Below, piece after piece: positions 1 through 9,986 of a DNA stretch of 35,989 nt. Made by a program: the position numbers and the translations under genes. Origin of the DNA: Lancefieldella parvula_C (lineage in GTDB: Bacteria > Actinomycetota > Coriobacteriia > Coriobacteriales > Atopobiaceae); contig NZ_JRND01000033.1 of assembly GCF_000758945.1 (NCBI RefSeq), positions 1-35,989 on the forward strand, given 5' to 3'. Positions within the stretch are counted from its first letter, which is position 1. Every line of letters starts with the position of its first letter. A model generated the notes under the pieces. It was not told the DNA's origin. It was given only the letters and a program-made list of their open reading frames with translations, and ran no database searches.

Positions 1-39
1 ATGTAGGTCTATTTTGAAGGTTTTGCCTATTAGTTTTGA

Positions 40-879
40 CTAGCAACCAGTTACTAGCGTAAGCGCTGATTCTCCAGAAGCATTTGCTGTGCTTACGTCA
101 ACATCAATGACGCCTGGTAGATTGCTCGCAATTTCTACAATTTGAGACACGCTAACTTCTTTAGAAAGTTTTCCGTTTACGCGTTGCTCAAAGAGGGCGC
201 CTGCAAGTACACCACGCATATGTTTTGCGTTATGCGATACAACACTGCGCTTTCCCGTACCAGGATCTTCTCGCTGTACGACAACTTGCAGCAGCTCACA
301 AGGATGCTTTGCCGATGGAGTCCACATCTTTCTGTATTCACCCGAGCGACAATCCACAACTATCTGATTTTGTAGAGTAGCGTTTAACAGGGGATTAAGC
401 TGCTTTTTCCAGTAAGTTGCAACGGTACCAACAGTGGGCAGCTTGATTGAGGCAGAAAGTCTATAGTTGGGGAGAAGATCGTGTGGTCTCACAACGCCCC
501 AGAGACCAGAGAAAATCATGATTTCTGAGTTGAGGATATCTGCTGGTAATGTGACCTTTTTCTGCGTGTTTTCTACCGTGACGTTTTCAAGTGTCTGGTT
601 GAATTTTGCAGCCTCAAATAGTACGCCAGTATAGAGATTGAGCGCAGTTGTAGTTGGAGCTTCATAGACGTCCAGGTTGTCGGCAATGTCACCGACGGTA
701 TTAGGACCAATTTTAAGCACCTGAGCTGCGTTTGCGTGAGAACAAACCTGGTGTAAGTCCTTGATGAGTTCTTCTCGACAGCTGGTAAGCTCGGAGCCAA
801 ACAAAAGTGATGAGAGATCAAGAGAGGGCCCCGAGGTGGGGGCGGTTTTTCCTGACGATGGTGGAAGCAAAATAATCAT
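40..879 (-). CDS. yaaA: YaaA/DUF328 family peroxide-stress protein
   Basis: A 279-residue cytosolic protein of the YaaA (DUF328) family. In E. coli YaaA lowers free intracellular iron and limits DNA damage during peroxide stress. The N-terminus MIILLPPSSGKT matches the family's opening (ILLSPAK-like), YTGVLF lies near residues 83-88, and the family signature GLWGVVRPHDLLPNYR occupies residues 125-140. E. coli YaaA is slightly shorter, at about 258 residues. The ATG is preceded by AAAAGGA with a 5-nt spacer, which supports this start. It is transcribed divergently from addB across a ~105-bp gap. A YaaA next to recombination genes fits DNA-damage protection, but that link is inference. Family assignment is firm; the molecular activity of the family is still unclear. 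Confidence 0.9.
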   Translation of the reverse strand: MIILLPPSSGKTAPTSGPSLDLSSLLFGSELTSCREELIKDLHQVCSHANAAQVLKIGPNTVGDIADNLDVYEAPTTTALNLYTGVLFEAAKFNQTLENVTVENTQKKVTLPADILNSEIMIFSGLWGVVRPHDLLPNYRLSASIKLPTVGTVATYWKKQLNPLLNATLQNQIVVDCRSGEYRKMWTPSAKHPCELLQVVVQREDPGTGKRSVVSHNAKHMRGVLAGALFEQRVNGKLSKEVSVSQIVEIASNLPGVIDVDVSTANASGESALTLVTGC

Positions 880-984
880 GAAAATCCTTTTGATACGGGA
901 TTTTTAGTTGTTGTTTAGTTTGATTCTAATTTATGTCCGGTGTGCGTGGTAACTTAAGAAGTAAGAAAATTGGAGAGGTGACGT
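880..984. promoter_or_regulatory. Divergent yaaA/addB intergenic region
   Basis: This 105-bp AT-rich gap must carry promoters for both yaaA (leftward) and addB (rightward). On the minus strand a weak sigma-70-like pair TTAGAA-17-TAAAAA can be read upstream of yaaA. On the plus strand TAGTTG-16-TAATTT is possible. Both are only partial matches, so neither promoter is certain. The addB ribosome binding site is GGAGAGG, 7 nt before the ATG. Confidence 0.35.
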
Positions 985-3900
985 ATGGGCTTGCTTCTGT
1001 ACAAACAACAAACAGGTGCTTTCTTATCAAACTCTATTCAAGAGCAGCTAAGGGCTTCACTTGAGAGGTGGGGGTCTGCTCAGCTTATAGTGCCTTCTTC
1101 CGATACTGTGTTGTTAGTTAAGAGACAGCTTGGTGCCATCCAAGAACTCTCGGTTGGCGTGAATGTTTCAACTTTTGATGAGTGGATGCGCGGTCAATGG
1201 AAGCTGTATGGAAGCTCTGATCGCCTGCTTTCAAATACGCTTCGCAAGGTATTTTTCCAGCAGATTTTGGATGGAATGTCTGCTGATGAGCTAGGCACTT
1301 TAACTACTAGCAAGGGTACGGTGGAGCTTCTTTCTAAGCTTTCTCCAGAGTATCTTTCAGAGCTTGATCAGATTGTGGTCTCTGGCCAACTTTCTGCTGG
1401 CCAGATGAGTGCTTGTAAGGTGTTAGAGCGCTACAAGATACTGCTTGAAGAAAAGTCTTACGTTGAGGTGTGTCAGTGTCTGGATTACCTATTGCAGTCC
1501 ACCCCAGAGCAAGGACCTGCACTGATTTTCTCGCGAGTTGAAGATCTTTCAGAGGCGCGTCTTAAGTTTGTGCGCAGGCTGTCGCAGAAGCGCGACGTGA
1601 CGTTTTCTCTCTACGTGCCCGAAGGACCTGCAGGTTATGCAGCAGAGCAGCAGCTTGAGTTGGTTGGCGGCCCGGGATGCGATTGTCGTGTGGATGTGGA
1701 GTTGGCGCCAGCCGCAAAAAGCCAGGAGCTCACCGATCTTCTCGCCAGGGTGTTCAGGGCCAAGGAGGGCAATGAGGTTACGCCGAGCGGTGCGGTAACG
1801 TTTTTGTCGCCGCTGGGCCAGCATGCCGAGGCAGAGTCTATCAGCAGGTACATCTCTCAGTGCGCAGAGTCCGGATGCAAGAGCTTTGCGGTGTACACCT
1901 CGGATTCGCAAAGGGTCTGGGACGCGCTTTCGCAAAAGCTTGCAGCTAAGGGAATTGCTGCTCACTATAGGCGTTCAGTGCGTATTCAAGACTCTCTTGC
2001 AGGACGTGCGTTTGCTAGCTTGATTGACGCATATGTCACGCTGAGTGAACGCGCAGAGCTCGAGAAAAACATTGACTACCAGGCATCTGACCATCAGATG
2101 GGAGATATGTCGTGGTGGCCTCCACGTACTCTTACGGACTATCTGATTTCGCCTATTTCAGGCATAAGCGTTGAGCGCGCGTGGATGCTGGATAAGAGCT
2201 GGCGCGGTAATAGAACGCTGTATGCCACTAGAGTGCTTGAGACGCTTTCTAAGGCGGCTATGAGCTCGCGTTTGTGTGCAGAGACTATCAAGAGCCTTGA
2301 GCTTGGCAGAATTGGCTCTGCTGCTCAGCGAATTATTGAATACCTAGCTACAGAAACGCCTGATGAGCAGGAAGAGGTTGTTCAATCTAAAGAGTTGACG
2401 CTTCAGTCTCTTCAAAACCAAGAGTCGCTTAAGGTAATGAACAAGATTGTTTCTTCTGCGCAGGAGCTGCATGAGGCGGGGTTAAAGCTCACTCCTCAGA
2501 CACTCAAATCGTTTATTGAGCTCTGCAAAGACCAGACGGTCATGATGCCTGTTTCTAATGGTGTTGAGTCTGATATTCAGGTGCTAATCGCTCCTGTAAG
2601 CCAAGCTCATTCTTTTGAGCCACATTCTTTTGATGCCGTTATTTTCCAGGGTATGGATACGTTGAATTTTGGCGTCAAAGCATCAGACGGTGCGCTTCAA
2701 GAGTTTGTTCGCCATGCAAGCCAAATGCCTAAGGTATCAGAGTTTGCACGATATCAAAGAGATTTTTATACGGCGCTTACAACTGCTTCTACCAGTGTTG
2801 CGTTTGAGAAAGTTGAGCAAAAAGATGTCTTTAATGCAGTAGTTCTCAGTGAGGTTAAAGCATGCTATCCCAAAGACTATGCAAAGAAGACAGGGGTTGC
2901 ACGCGGAGAAGAAGAGGTACTGGTAAACCTGTTGCCTCAAGCTACTGACCCAGAACGTGTTGCAGAACTCCCAACAATCGAATCTGGTGAAATTGACCCT
3001 AAACTCAAAAATATTGTGGTACTCCCACGTCATTTGACTCGGGAGATCCTTGAGCAGGAATTACAAGGTCTTATAGAGGTCTCGCGAGAAGGATTGCCGC
3101 TTCTTTCCGCTTCTCAGATTGAGACGTATCTTGAATGTCCCTACAAATGGTTTACGCAACGTCGCATCAAGATTTCTCAGGTAGACACTGACTTTGCTCC
3201 AATGCAGATAGGTACCTTTATCCATCGTGTTTTGGAGCTAACACATGCAACACTTTTAGCTGAAGCACTTGGTTGTGATGTGGCTGATGTTGATTCAGTG
3301 GTTGAATCTGCGCTTTTACAAGATATTCCTGGCTCTAGGATTACCTCTGATAACCTGGATCATGCAAAACAGGTGTTAGACAGCTGTTTTGTTCAGGTGT
3401 GGGATGAGCAATTCAACAACATTAACCGAGCATCTTCAAATGAGCTTATTCCGCATAGCATTCAAGAAAGAAAACAGGTTGAGAATATTCGAGAAAATCT
3501 TAAGACTCTTCTCGAGTTTGAAGCTTCGCACTTTATTGGCTATCAGCCTAGGTTCTTTGAGCTTCGTTTTGGTAGAGAAGAAAATGTTGTTGAGTATGCA
3601 GGAGCTCAATTTACAGGCTCGATTGACCGCGTAGATGTAAACGCTCATGGTCAGGCACTTATTATTGACTATAAACACAAGGCCACAAAAGATCTGAAGG
3701 CTTATTCAGCAAAGTTAAGTCTGGATAGTGAGCTTTCAAAAGAGATTCTGCCAAGGCATGTACAGTCTGCAATATATGCTCAGATTATGAGAAAACAGCT
3801 CACCAAGTATAAGCTTGAGCCAGTTGCTGCAATTTATCTGGGCACCAAAGAGCAAAAAGATAAGCCTTCATTTGCTCTTGCAGGCATGGCAACAGAAGCG

Positions 3901-4128
3901 GCAACAGAGCATATTTGGAACATGAATCCGGAAGATAAAAAGCTCAGGGACCAGGCGGTTATGGTTGTGTCTCAAAACTCAGCGGAGTTTGCAGACTACT
4001 TGGACGCTTGGGAGAGTTTGATTGCTCAGAAGGTTCAAGCCATGCTTTCTGGAGATGTTCGAGCCAATCCTTGCGATAAGGATGCATGTAAGTATTGTCC
4101 AGTAAAACTGTGCGACAAGAGGAGGTAA
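985..4128 (+). CDS. addB: AddB/RexB-like subunit of the AddAB helicase-nuclease
   Basis: A 1047-residue protein, the B subunit of an AddAB-type helicase-nuclease that processes double-strand DNA ends for RecA-dependent repair. The C-terminal PD-(D/E)XK nuclease is visible: D881 in GSIDRVD, then D895 and K897 in IDYKHK. A likely 4Fe-4S staple is formed by C718 (YLECPYKWF) and the C-terminal C1035-x2-C1038-x4-C1043, as in AddB. No Walker A motif is visible at the N-terminus, so the helicase-like half resembles RexB, which lacks the ATP site. The assignment rests on these motifs and on the adjacent addA, whose ATG lies 7 nt after the addB stop. Its AGGAGG ribosome site sits at the end of addB, so the two are one operon. 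Residues around 193-312 are encoded by unusually GC-rich DNA. Confidence 0.85.
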   Translation: MGLLLYKQQTGAFLSNSIQEQLRASLERWGSAQLIVPSSDTVLLVKRQLGAIQELSVGVNVSTFDEWMRGQWKLYGSSDRLLSNTLRKVFFQQILDGMSADELGTLTTSKGTVELLSKLSPEYLSELDQIVVSGQLSAGQMSACKVLERYKILLEEKSYVEVCQCLDYLLQSTPEQGPALIFSRVEDLSEARLKFVRRLSQKRDVTFSLYVPEGPAGYAAEQQLELVGGPGCDCRVDVELAPAAKSQELTDLLARVFRAKEGNEVTPSGAVTFLSPLGQHAEAESISRYISQCAESGCKSFAVYTSDSQRVWDALSQKLAAKGIAAHYRRSVRIQDSLAGRAFASLIDAYVTLSERAELEKNIDYQASDHQMGDMSWWPPRTLTDYLISPISGISVERAWMLDKSWRGNRTLYATRVLETLSKAAMSSRLCAETIKSLELGRIGSAAQRIIEYLATETPDEQEEVVQSKELTLQSLQNQESLKVMNKIVSSAQELHEAGLKLTPQTLKSFIELCKDQTVMMPVSNGVESDIQVLIAPVSQAHSFEPHSFDAVIFQGMDTLNFGVKASDGALQEFVRHASQMPKVSEFARYQRDFYTALTTASTSVAFEKVEQKDVFNAVVLSEVKACYPKDYAKKTGVARGEEEVLVNLLPQATDPERVAELPTIESGEIDPKLKNIVVLPRHLTREILEQELQGLIEVSREGLPLLSASQIETYLECPYKWFTQRRIKISQVDTDFAPMQIGTFIHRVLELTHATLLAEALGCDVADVDSVVESALLQDIPGSRITSDNLDHAKQVLDSCFVQVWDEQFNNINRASSNELIPHSIQERKQVENIRENLKTLLEFEASHFIGYQPRFFELRFGREENVVEYAGAQFTGSIDRVDVNAHGQALIIDYKHKATKDLKAYSAKLSLDSELSKEILPRHVQSAIYAQIMRKQLTKYKLEPVAAIYLGTKEQKDKPSFALAGMATEAATEHIWNMNPEDKKLRDQAVMVVSQNSAEFADYLDAWESLIAQKVQAMLSGDVRANPCDKDACKYCPVKLCDKRR

Positions 4129-4134
4129 GCTACT

Positions 4135-7100
4135 ATGGCTGACACACGTTATACGCCTGGTCAAGAGAAGACCATCAAGACTCTTGATAAGCCTCTTTTT
4201 GTTGCAGCAGGTGCAGGTTCAGGAAAAACTTTTACGCTTACACAGAGAATTGTGTGGGCTTTAAAAGAAGGTTCGGGAGCCGACGGAAAGCCGTATCTGA
4301 ATAGCCTTGACCAGGCATTGATTATTACGTTTACCAATGCCGCAGCTACAGAAATTAAAGAGCGCGTTAGAGAAGCTCTAGAAAAAGAAGGTCTTCATGG
4401 CGCTGCGTTGCAGGTTGATGATGCGTGGATTAGTACTATCCACGGTATGTGCAGCAGAATTTTAAAGATTCATGCACTTGATTTGGGTCTTGATCCTGAG
4501 TTTGAAATTATTAACGATATGACCAGAAATCAGCTGGTCAATATATCTATTGAAGAAGTACTCAGAGAGCTTTCTCAAGATGAAAGCTATGCTGAGTTTC
4601 TCTCAACCTATGCAGGGAACAGAGATGTACTGAAGTCTCGTATTGAAACGCTGATTTCGTACGCTCAGTCATCTCCTGTAGGAATGGATGCTATTTCGTT
4701 TGTAGGGGATAGCTCTGACCTGGAAGTTCTAAGAAGAGAGCTTGAAGACCTAGACGCTGCACTTGAAGCACTAAAGGGTGCAATTGCTGCCACAAAACCA
4801 GATGAAGCAGAGCAACTACAAAGTGTTCAATCTGATCTTTCAAGTAAATTGCAGCAACACTTGGTTCTCTCGCTCACTGATTTTGACCAGGCGTTTTGGG
4901 AGGCTTTGGGAAAAGCCGTCAAGGCCGTTCGTTCCTCAAAAGAAATAAAAATTGTAAAAGATGAAGCTGTGTACCGGCTTAAAATTTGTAGCGCTTTATT
5001 TGGACTTATTCAGGACACGTCTGAGGGTCAGTGTCTGAAAGATGTTACTGAGCAGGTCTACAAGCTCTTTAAACAGAAGAAACTTGCTGTTGGCGGCCTT
5101 GATAACGATGACCTTTTGCATCTAACGGCAAAGGTGTTCGAAGAGCATCCAGAGATTGCAGCTGTTTACACGGATAAATTCAAGCTTGTAATGGTTGACG
5201 AGTTCCAAGATACGGACCAGCAACAGGTGCAGATGATTAAGAGTCTATCAGGTAAAGATGCTCAATATCTCACCACAGTTGGTGATGCGCAGCAGTCAAT
5301 CTATCGATTCCGCGGTGCTGATGTTGATGTGTTCTTTAGACGTCAAGCAGAGGTTTCAGAAGATTTACAACCTCGTCTTGTAGATAATTTCCGCAGTCAC
5401 AACGAAATTTTGCGATTTGTTGCAAAGGTTTGCAGCGCTGACGGCATGATACCTAACTTTATGGATTTGTCTGCTGGGCGAGAAGAACCTGCAACTCCGT
5501 TCATTGCTCATTCGCCTCGCGTATATTTTGAAGTCACAAAATTTGAAAAGTCAGGAAATTCTAAGCCGGGCGATGATGTCACAAGAAGCCAGCTTGTTGC
5601 GTATCAGCTTGCAGACAGAATCAACACGCTTATGCAGGATGAGAAGATCCAAGCAAAAGATGTTGCAATTTTGATGAAATCAGTTAAAAAGGCACAGCCC
5701 TATATTGAGGCACTTCGTACCTTTGGAATTGCAAGCGTGGTTTCTGGAGCATCAACGTTTGGTGAGCAGCCTGAGGTTCAGCTGATTGGTAGTCTTTTAC
5801 AGGCACTCGCAAATATGTACGATTCATACGAGGGGCTGTTCCCTGTACTCTCGAGTGAGATTTTTAGTCTTGATGCGTCTGACCTGCTTCTCTTGGGCAC
5901 TAATTTTGGAGAAAATGGTCAGAGGATCACCAATAGAGATATTGCAGAGTCAGTGGTAAATGACGCATTTAATCCACCTTTTGAGGTAAGTCCAAAGCTC
6001 AAAAATGCTTTAGAGGTGTTAAGTAACGCTCGTAGCTCTCTTTCAAACAAGAGAGTTTCAGACGTTATTAAAAAGGTAGTTCTTGATGCTGGATGGATTT
6101 CTCGCCTTCAAAAGGTGGGAAATGAGGGACAGTCAAAGATTGCAAATATCTTTGCCGCTCTTGAACAAATTGATAGCTTGCAAAAGGAGCTGAGCATTGG
6201 CGTAGCTTCAGTCGCAAAAGCGTTTAGTCAATGGTGTAACACGGCTAAAGAGTCGCCAAAAGTGCTTCACTGCAGCACTCAAAACGCCGTAACTTTTATG
6301 ACCATTCATGCTTCTAAGGGGTTGGAATTTCCTGTTGTTGCTGTTGTAGGAGCTGTATCTGGCCCTAAGGCAGGCGCTGGCAGTGAACCATTTTTGCATG
6401 TTAGAAAAGACGATTCGTATCAGATTGCGTTCTCAAGCAGTTCTAAAAAACTTCATGAGTTGTATGATGGCTGTCATGAGGTTCCCACAAGCCTTGATGA
6501 GTGTAAGAACCTTCTTGAGTGGAGAATGTTCCTGGAAACTCAAGAGAATGAGTTTGAAGAGCAGGAGCAGAATCGCCGTTTGTATGTTGCTTTAACACGC
6601 GCTCGCGAAGCAGTCATTCTTACTTCAACCATCGACCTTACTAAAGAGGGAATTAGTCCTCGTTATACACGCAAAATTACAAATGCCTTGTTTGAAGAGC
6701 CGCCACTTTCTGCTGGTGAGCATTCGTTTGAATATGGCGGAGATTTTGCTGGTTGTATGCGTGTGGTTCAGGGTTCTGGCAAGAAGGATGAGCCAATTCA
6801 GGTTGAAGGTTTAGAGTTGGTTGAACCTTTTGGCGACAAGTCCGAACCTTCTGATTGCAAGCCAAGTGAAGAGGAAAACTCTCAGGCTGTTGAAACGTTT
6901 GACCTCTATGAGAAGGTAAGACTAAGTGTTACTTCAGAAACTACTTATGACCAGCGAGAAGGTTTCTTTAGTTACTCATCAGCTCACCAACAAATGGCAG
7001 AGAACTTTACGGCCCAGAATAACCAGAAACTTGAAGACCAGTCTCAGGTAGAACGCCAGGAACAAGAGGAGGATAACCTTCAACCAACAACTGAGACTTC

Positions 7101-7653
7101 CGTTGTTTTGCCTGACACATTAGCTGACGATGGAGTAGATCCAACAAGCCTCGGCTCAGCCTTCCATGAGCTTGCTCAGATTATGGTTGAGACTCAGTCT
7201 AAGGTTGATGAACAAACTATCGAAAGACAATGCCTTAAGAATAGCGTTCCTCAGCGCGCGGTATCACGAGTCAAACAAGCACTTGAGCTGTGGAGCAACT
7301 CTGCAATTAGACAAGAAGCATTAGCTCATGATGTGGTTATTGCGGAGTCTCCCTTTACGCTGCAGGTTGATTCTGAATATGGGAACTATGTAGAAGGAGC
7401 CATCGATCTTCTCGCTTATAATAAGGGAAGCAAAGATGCGCTGGTAGTTGACTATAAAACAGGCGATAAGGGCCTTAGTGCAACTCAGATTTATGAGCAT
7501 CATCAGATGCAGGCAAACTTCTATGCCTACGTCTTGATGCAGCACGGATTTACTAAGGTTGAGTGCGCATTTGTTTGTGTTGAGGTTGAAGAAGCTGGTC
7601 AGCCACACGTTGCTCGTTACACGTTTGATGTAAACCATCAACCACGGCTTTAA
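4135..7653 (+). CDS. addA: AddA helicase-nuclease subunit
   Basis: A 1172-residue UvrD-like superfamily 1 helicase with a C-terminal nuclease, the motor subunit of AddAB. Visible motifs are Walker A AAGAGSGKT (24-32), Walker B DEFQD (355-359), GDAQQSIYRFRGAD (motif III region) and RLYVALTRAR (motif VI, from residue 815). The nuclease has H1011 (GSAFHEL), D1091 (EGAID) and D1106/K1108 (VDYKTG), which is the complete RecB-type catalytic set. A Glu/Gln-rich low-complexity linker at about 880-1000 joins helicase and nuclease. Length is near the family norm of about 1200. It is translated directly after addB and followed by priA, whose AAGGAGG overlaps the addA stop region, so this is one transcription unit. 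It is expected to unwind and resect DNA ends in the cytosol with AddB. Confidence 0.95.
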   Translation: MADTRYTPGQEKTIKTLDKPLFVAAGAGSGKTFTLTQRIVWALKEGSGADGKPYLNSLDQALIITFTNAAATEIKERVREALEKEGLHGAALQVDDAWISTIHGMCSRILKIHALDLGLDPEFEIINDMTRNQLVNISIEEVLRELSQDESYAEFLSTYAGNRDVLKSRIETLISYAQSSPVGMDAISFVGDSSDLEVLRRELEDLDAALEALKGAIAATKPDEAEQLQSVQSDLSSKLQQHLVLSLTDFDQAFWEALGKAVKAVRSSKEIKIVKDEAVYRLKICSALFGLIQDTSEGQCLKDVTEQVYKLFKQKKLAVGGLDNDDLLHLTAKVFEEHPEIAAVYTDKFKLVMVDEFQDTDQQQVQMIKSLSGKDAQYLTTVGDAQQSIYRFRGADVDVFFRRQAEVSEDLQPRLVDNFRSHNEILRFVAKVCSADGMIPNFMDLSAGREEPATPFIAHSPRVYFEVTKFEKSGNSKPGDDVTRSQLVAYQLADRINTLMQDEKIQAKDVAILMKSVKKAQPYIEALRTFGIASVVSGASTFGEQPEVQLIGSLLQALANMYDSYEGLFPVLSSEIFSLDASDLLLLGTNFGENGQRITNRDIAESVVNDAFNPPFEVSPKLKNALEVLSNARSSLSNKRVSDVIKKVVLDAGWISRLQKVGNEGQSKIANIFAALEQIDSLQKELSIGVASVAKAFSQWCNTAKESPKVLHCSTQNAVTFMTIHASKGLEFPVVAVVGAVSGPKAGAGSEPFLHVRKDDSYQIAFSSSSKKLHELYDGCHEVPTSLDECKNLLEWRMFLETQENEFEEQEQNRRLYVALTRAREAVILTSTIDLTKEGISPRYTRKITNALFEEPPLSAGEHSFEYGGDFAGCMRVVQGSGKKDEPIQVEGLELVEPFGDKSEPSDCKPSEEENSQAVETFDLYEKVRLSVTSETTYDQREGFFSYSSAHQQMAENFTAQNNQKLEDQSQVERQEQEEDNLQPTTETSVVLPDTLADDGVDPTSLGSAFHELAQIMVETQSKVDEQTIERQCLKNSVPQRAVSRVKQALELWSNSAIRQEALAHDVVIAESPFTLQVDSEYGNYVEGAIDLLAYNKGSKDALVVDYKTGDKGLSATQIYEHHQMQANFYAYVLMQHGFTKVECAFVCVEVEEAGQPHVARYTFDVNHQPRL

Positions 7654-7665
7654 GGAGGCAAGAAC

Positions 7666-9978
7666 GTGCCTTTTGCACATGTTGTTTTAGACATACCAAC
7701 TCGTGCTCTTTCTGGCACGTTTGATTACGCCATTCCAGAATCTTTGGAAGAAACTGCGGTTGTAGGAACAACAGTCTTGGTGCCGTTTTCTCACAGGCAG
7801 GTTGTTGGCTACATTGTGGGTGTCTCAGACCGTGTGTCTTTAGGTTTAGATGTTTCTCGCGTCCTTCCAATAACACAAGTTCTAGCAGATTCAGCATTTG
7901 ATGAGCAATCTGCGCAAGTAGCAGAATGGATGAGCAAAGAATACGCCTGTAGTTACGCAGACGCTTTGCATCCATTTTTAGCGCCTGGCCAAAAGGTTAA
8001 AGTCACCAGGAAAGACTCAGAATCTCCTTGGCAGCTTGTTTGTGAGAAGTCCGGTCCTGTTGATGAGCGATGGGTTGAACTGACAGAAAATGCGGCTGAC
8101 TTTACGCCTGCGGCAAATGCAAGCAAGCAGCGATCGGTGCTTGAGGCTCTGGCGCAGGGCGCCATGAGGTTATCCGAGCTCTCGGCCACAATCCCAGGAG
8201 CTCGCAGCGCAGTAACTGCACTGCAGAAAAAGGGTGTCGTTGAGGTGCGCACACAGCGACAATTTCGTGGAAGCCAGGAGGGTCTGGGAACCACGCTTTC
8301 AAGTGGTGTAGCACCTCGTCCTCAGCAACTTACTGAAGGGCAAGAGTCTGCTCTTGCAGCAATTAAGACTGCACAAGCTGCTGCTCAGGGCGATGTTGTG
8401 CTGATTGATGGCGTAACGGGCTCAGGTAAAACCGAGGTATATCTCTCTGCTATTGAGAAGACTTTAGCGGCGGGCAAGGGTGCTGTAGTACTTGTGCCAG
8501 AAATTTCTCTTACTGCGCAAACAGTTGGCCGATTCCGCTCACGTTTTGGTGAGCAGGTGGCCGTTCTCCACTCAAAGCTTTCATTCGGTGAGCGTTTTGA
8601 CCAGTGGGATTTGATTAGGCAGGGTAGGGCTCGCGTGGTAGTAGGTGCTCGATCTGCCCTGTTTGCGCCCATCCAAAACCCTGGACTGTACATTATTGAC
8701 GAGGAACACGAGGCTTCATACAAGCAAGATTCGCTCCCACGCTATCACGCAAGAGAGGTTGCTGCTCAGATGGCGCGTCTCCGCGGTGCTGCGCTGGTGC
8801 TTGGTTCTGCAACACCTTCGCTTGAGAGCTTATACCGAACAGCTCAAGGAAGCTGGCGTGGCACTAACTGGACACGTGTTGCCATGACCGAAAGGCCTGG
8901 TGTGGCGGTGCTCCCGCAGGTCCAGGTAGTTGATATGGCTTCCCAGTTTAAAAATGGAGGCAGATCGGTCTTTTCGGCAGCTCTTGCTCTTGCGCTACAG
9001 GAGACAACAGAGCGTGGCGAGAAAAGCGTTCTGCTCCTCAATCGGCGTGGATTCGCAAACTTTTTGATGTGTCGTGAGTGTGGCTGTGTGCCCGAGTGTC
9101 CGCATTGCTCGACGTCTCTCACGTACCATGAGCGCACGCATTCTCTGGTCTGTCATAGTTGTGGCAGGCAGTGGTCTCAGCATGCGTATCCTAACCCTTC
9201 CAGCAAATGTCCAAACTGCGGCAGCCGTTATATGGGTGCATATGGCGTGGGGACGCAGCGTGTAGAAGACGAGCTCAAACTTTTGCTGGGCAGCGATGCG
9301 CCAATTATTCGTATGGATGCCGATACTACGGCCAAAAAGGGCGAACATCAGCGTCTTCTTGAGCTTTTTGATGCAACCCCTGGAGCGGTGCTCATTGGTA
9401 CGCAGATGATCGCAAAGGGTCTGGATTTTCCTGATGTCACCTTGGTTGGTGTTATCAACGCCGATACCATGCTTAAGCTGCCAGATTTTAGAGCAGCTGA
9501 GAGAACCTTTGATTTGCTGGAGCAGGTTGCTGGTCGTGCAGGCAGGGGAGAAAAGCCAGGTAAGGTCATCATTCAGTCATACTGGTCAACACATCCTGCT
9601 ATTGCTTCTGTTGTGACCCATGACAGACGTCCGTTTCTTGACGCTGAGCTTAAAGAAAGAAGAGAAGGAGCTTATCCGCCCTTCTCGCGCTTGTCTAACG
9701 TGCTTTTCTGGGGCGCTTCAGAAAAAGAAGTTCGCCGCGTAGCAGATCAGATGGCAGAGGCGCTTCACGCAAAGTTAGATTTACAATCTGGATGGGAAAT
9801 TTTGGGTCCTGCTGATTGTGTAAAAGCTAAGGTAAAAGATAAGTATCGCAGACATATTTTAGTAAAATCTCCCGTGGACGCTCAGGTGGGAGAAATTCTT
9901 TCTGAGTGTGCTGCTTCGCTTGATAAAAGAGTGGGTATCAACATGACATTAGATGTTGACGCTTATGACATGATGTAA
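7666..9978 (+). CDS. priA: Primosomal protein N' (PriA helicase)
   Basis: A 770-residue 3'-5' superfamily 2 helicase that reloads the replisome at stalled or repaired forks. Motifs in order are Walker A GVTGSGKT (249-256), Walker B DEEH (345-348), and a zinc-binding insert with eight cysteines: C469, C472, C478, C481, C496, C499, C515 and C518. These are followed by the helicase motifs GTQMIAKGLDFP and EQVAGRAGRG. The N-terminal PFAHVVLDIPTRALSGTFDY is the PriA 3'-end-binding domain. The start is GTG, chosen because a perfect AAGGAGG lies 7 nt upstream, directly at the addA stop. Following addAB, it links end resection to replication restart. priA-def-fmt-rsmB is a widely conserved order. Confidence 0.97.
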   Translation: MPFAHVVLDIPTRALSGTFDYAIPESLEETAVVGTTVLVPFSHRQVVGYIVGVSDRVSLGLDVSRVLPITQVLADSAFDEQSAQVAEWMSKEYACSYADALHPFLAPGQKVKVTRKDSESPWQLVCEKSGPVDERWVELTENAADFTPAANASKQRSVLEALAQGAMRLSELSATIPGARSAVTALQKKGVVEVRTQRQFRGSQEGLGTTLSSGVAPRPQQLTEGQESALAAIKTAQAAAQGDVVLIDGVTGSGKTEVYLSAIEKTLAAGKGAVVLVPEISLTAQTVGRFRSRFGEQVAVLHSKLSFGERFDQWDLIRQGRARVVVGARSALFAPIQNPGLYIIDEEHEASYKQDSLPRYHAREVAAQMARLRGAALVLGSATPSLESLYRTAQGSWRGTNWTRVAMTERPGVAVLPQVQVVDMASQFKNGGRSVFSAALALALQETTERGEKSVLLLNRRGFANFLMCRECGCVPECPHCSTSLTYHERTHSLVCHSCGRQWSQHAYPNPSSKCPNCGSRYMGAYGVGTQRVEDELKLLLGSDAPIIRMDADTTAKKGEHQRLLELFDATPGAVLIGTQMIAKGLDFPDVTLVGVINADTMLKLPDFRAAERTFDLLEQVAGRAGRGEKPGKVIIQSYWSTHPAIASVVTHDRRPFLDAELKERREGAYPPFSRLSNVLFWGASEKEVRRVADQMAEALHAKLDLQSGWEILGPADCVKAKVKDKYRRHILVKSPVDAQVGEILSECAASLDKRVGINMTLDVDAYDMM

Positions 9979-9986
9979 GGATAGTT

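Noticed and set aside
40..57. Imperfect 18-bp palindrome CTAGcAACcaGTTaCTAG at the end of yaaA.
   Set aside because: It lies partly in the coding region, has mismatches, lacks a T run and has no clear functional setting.
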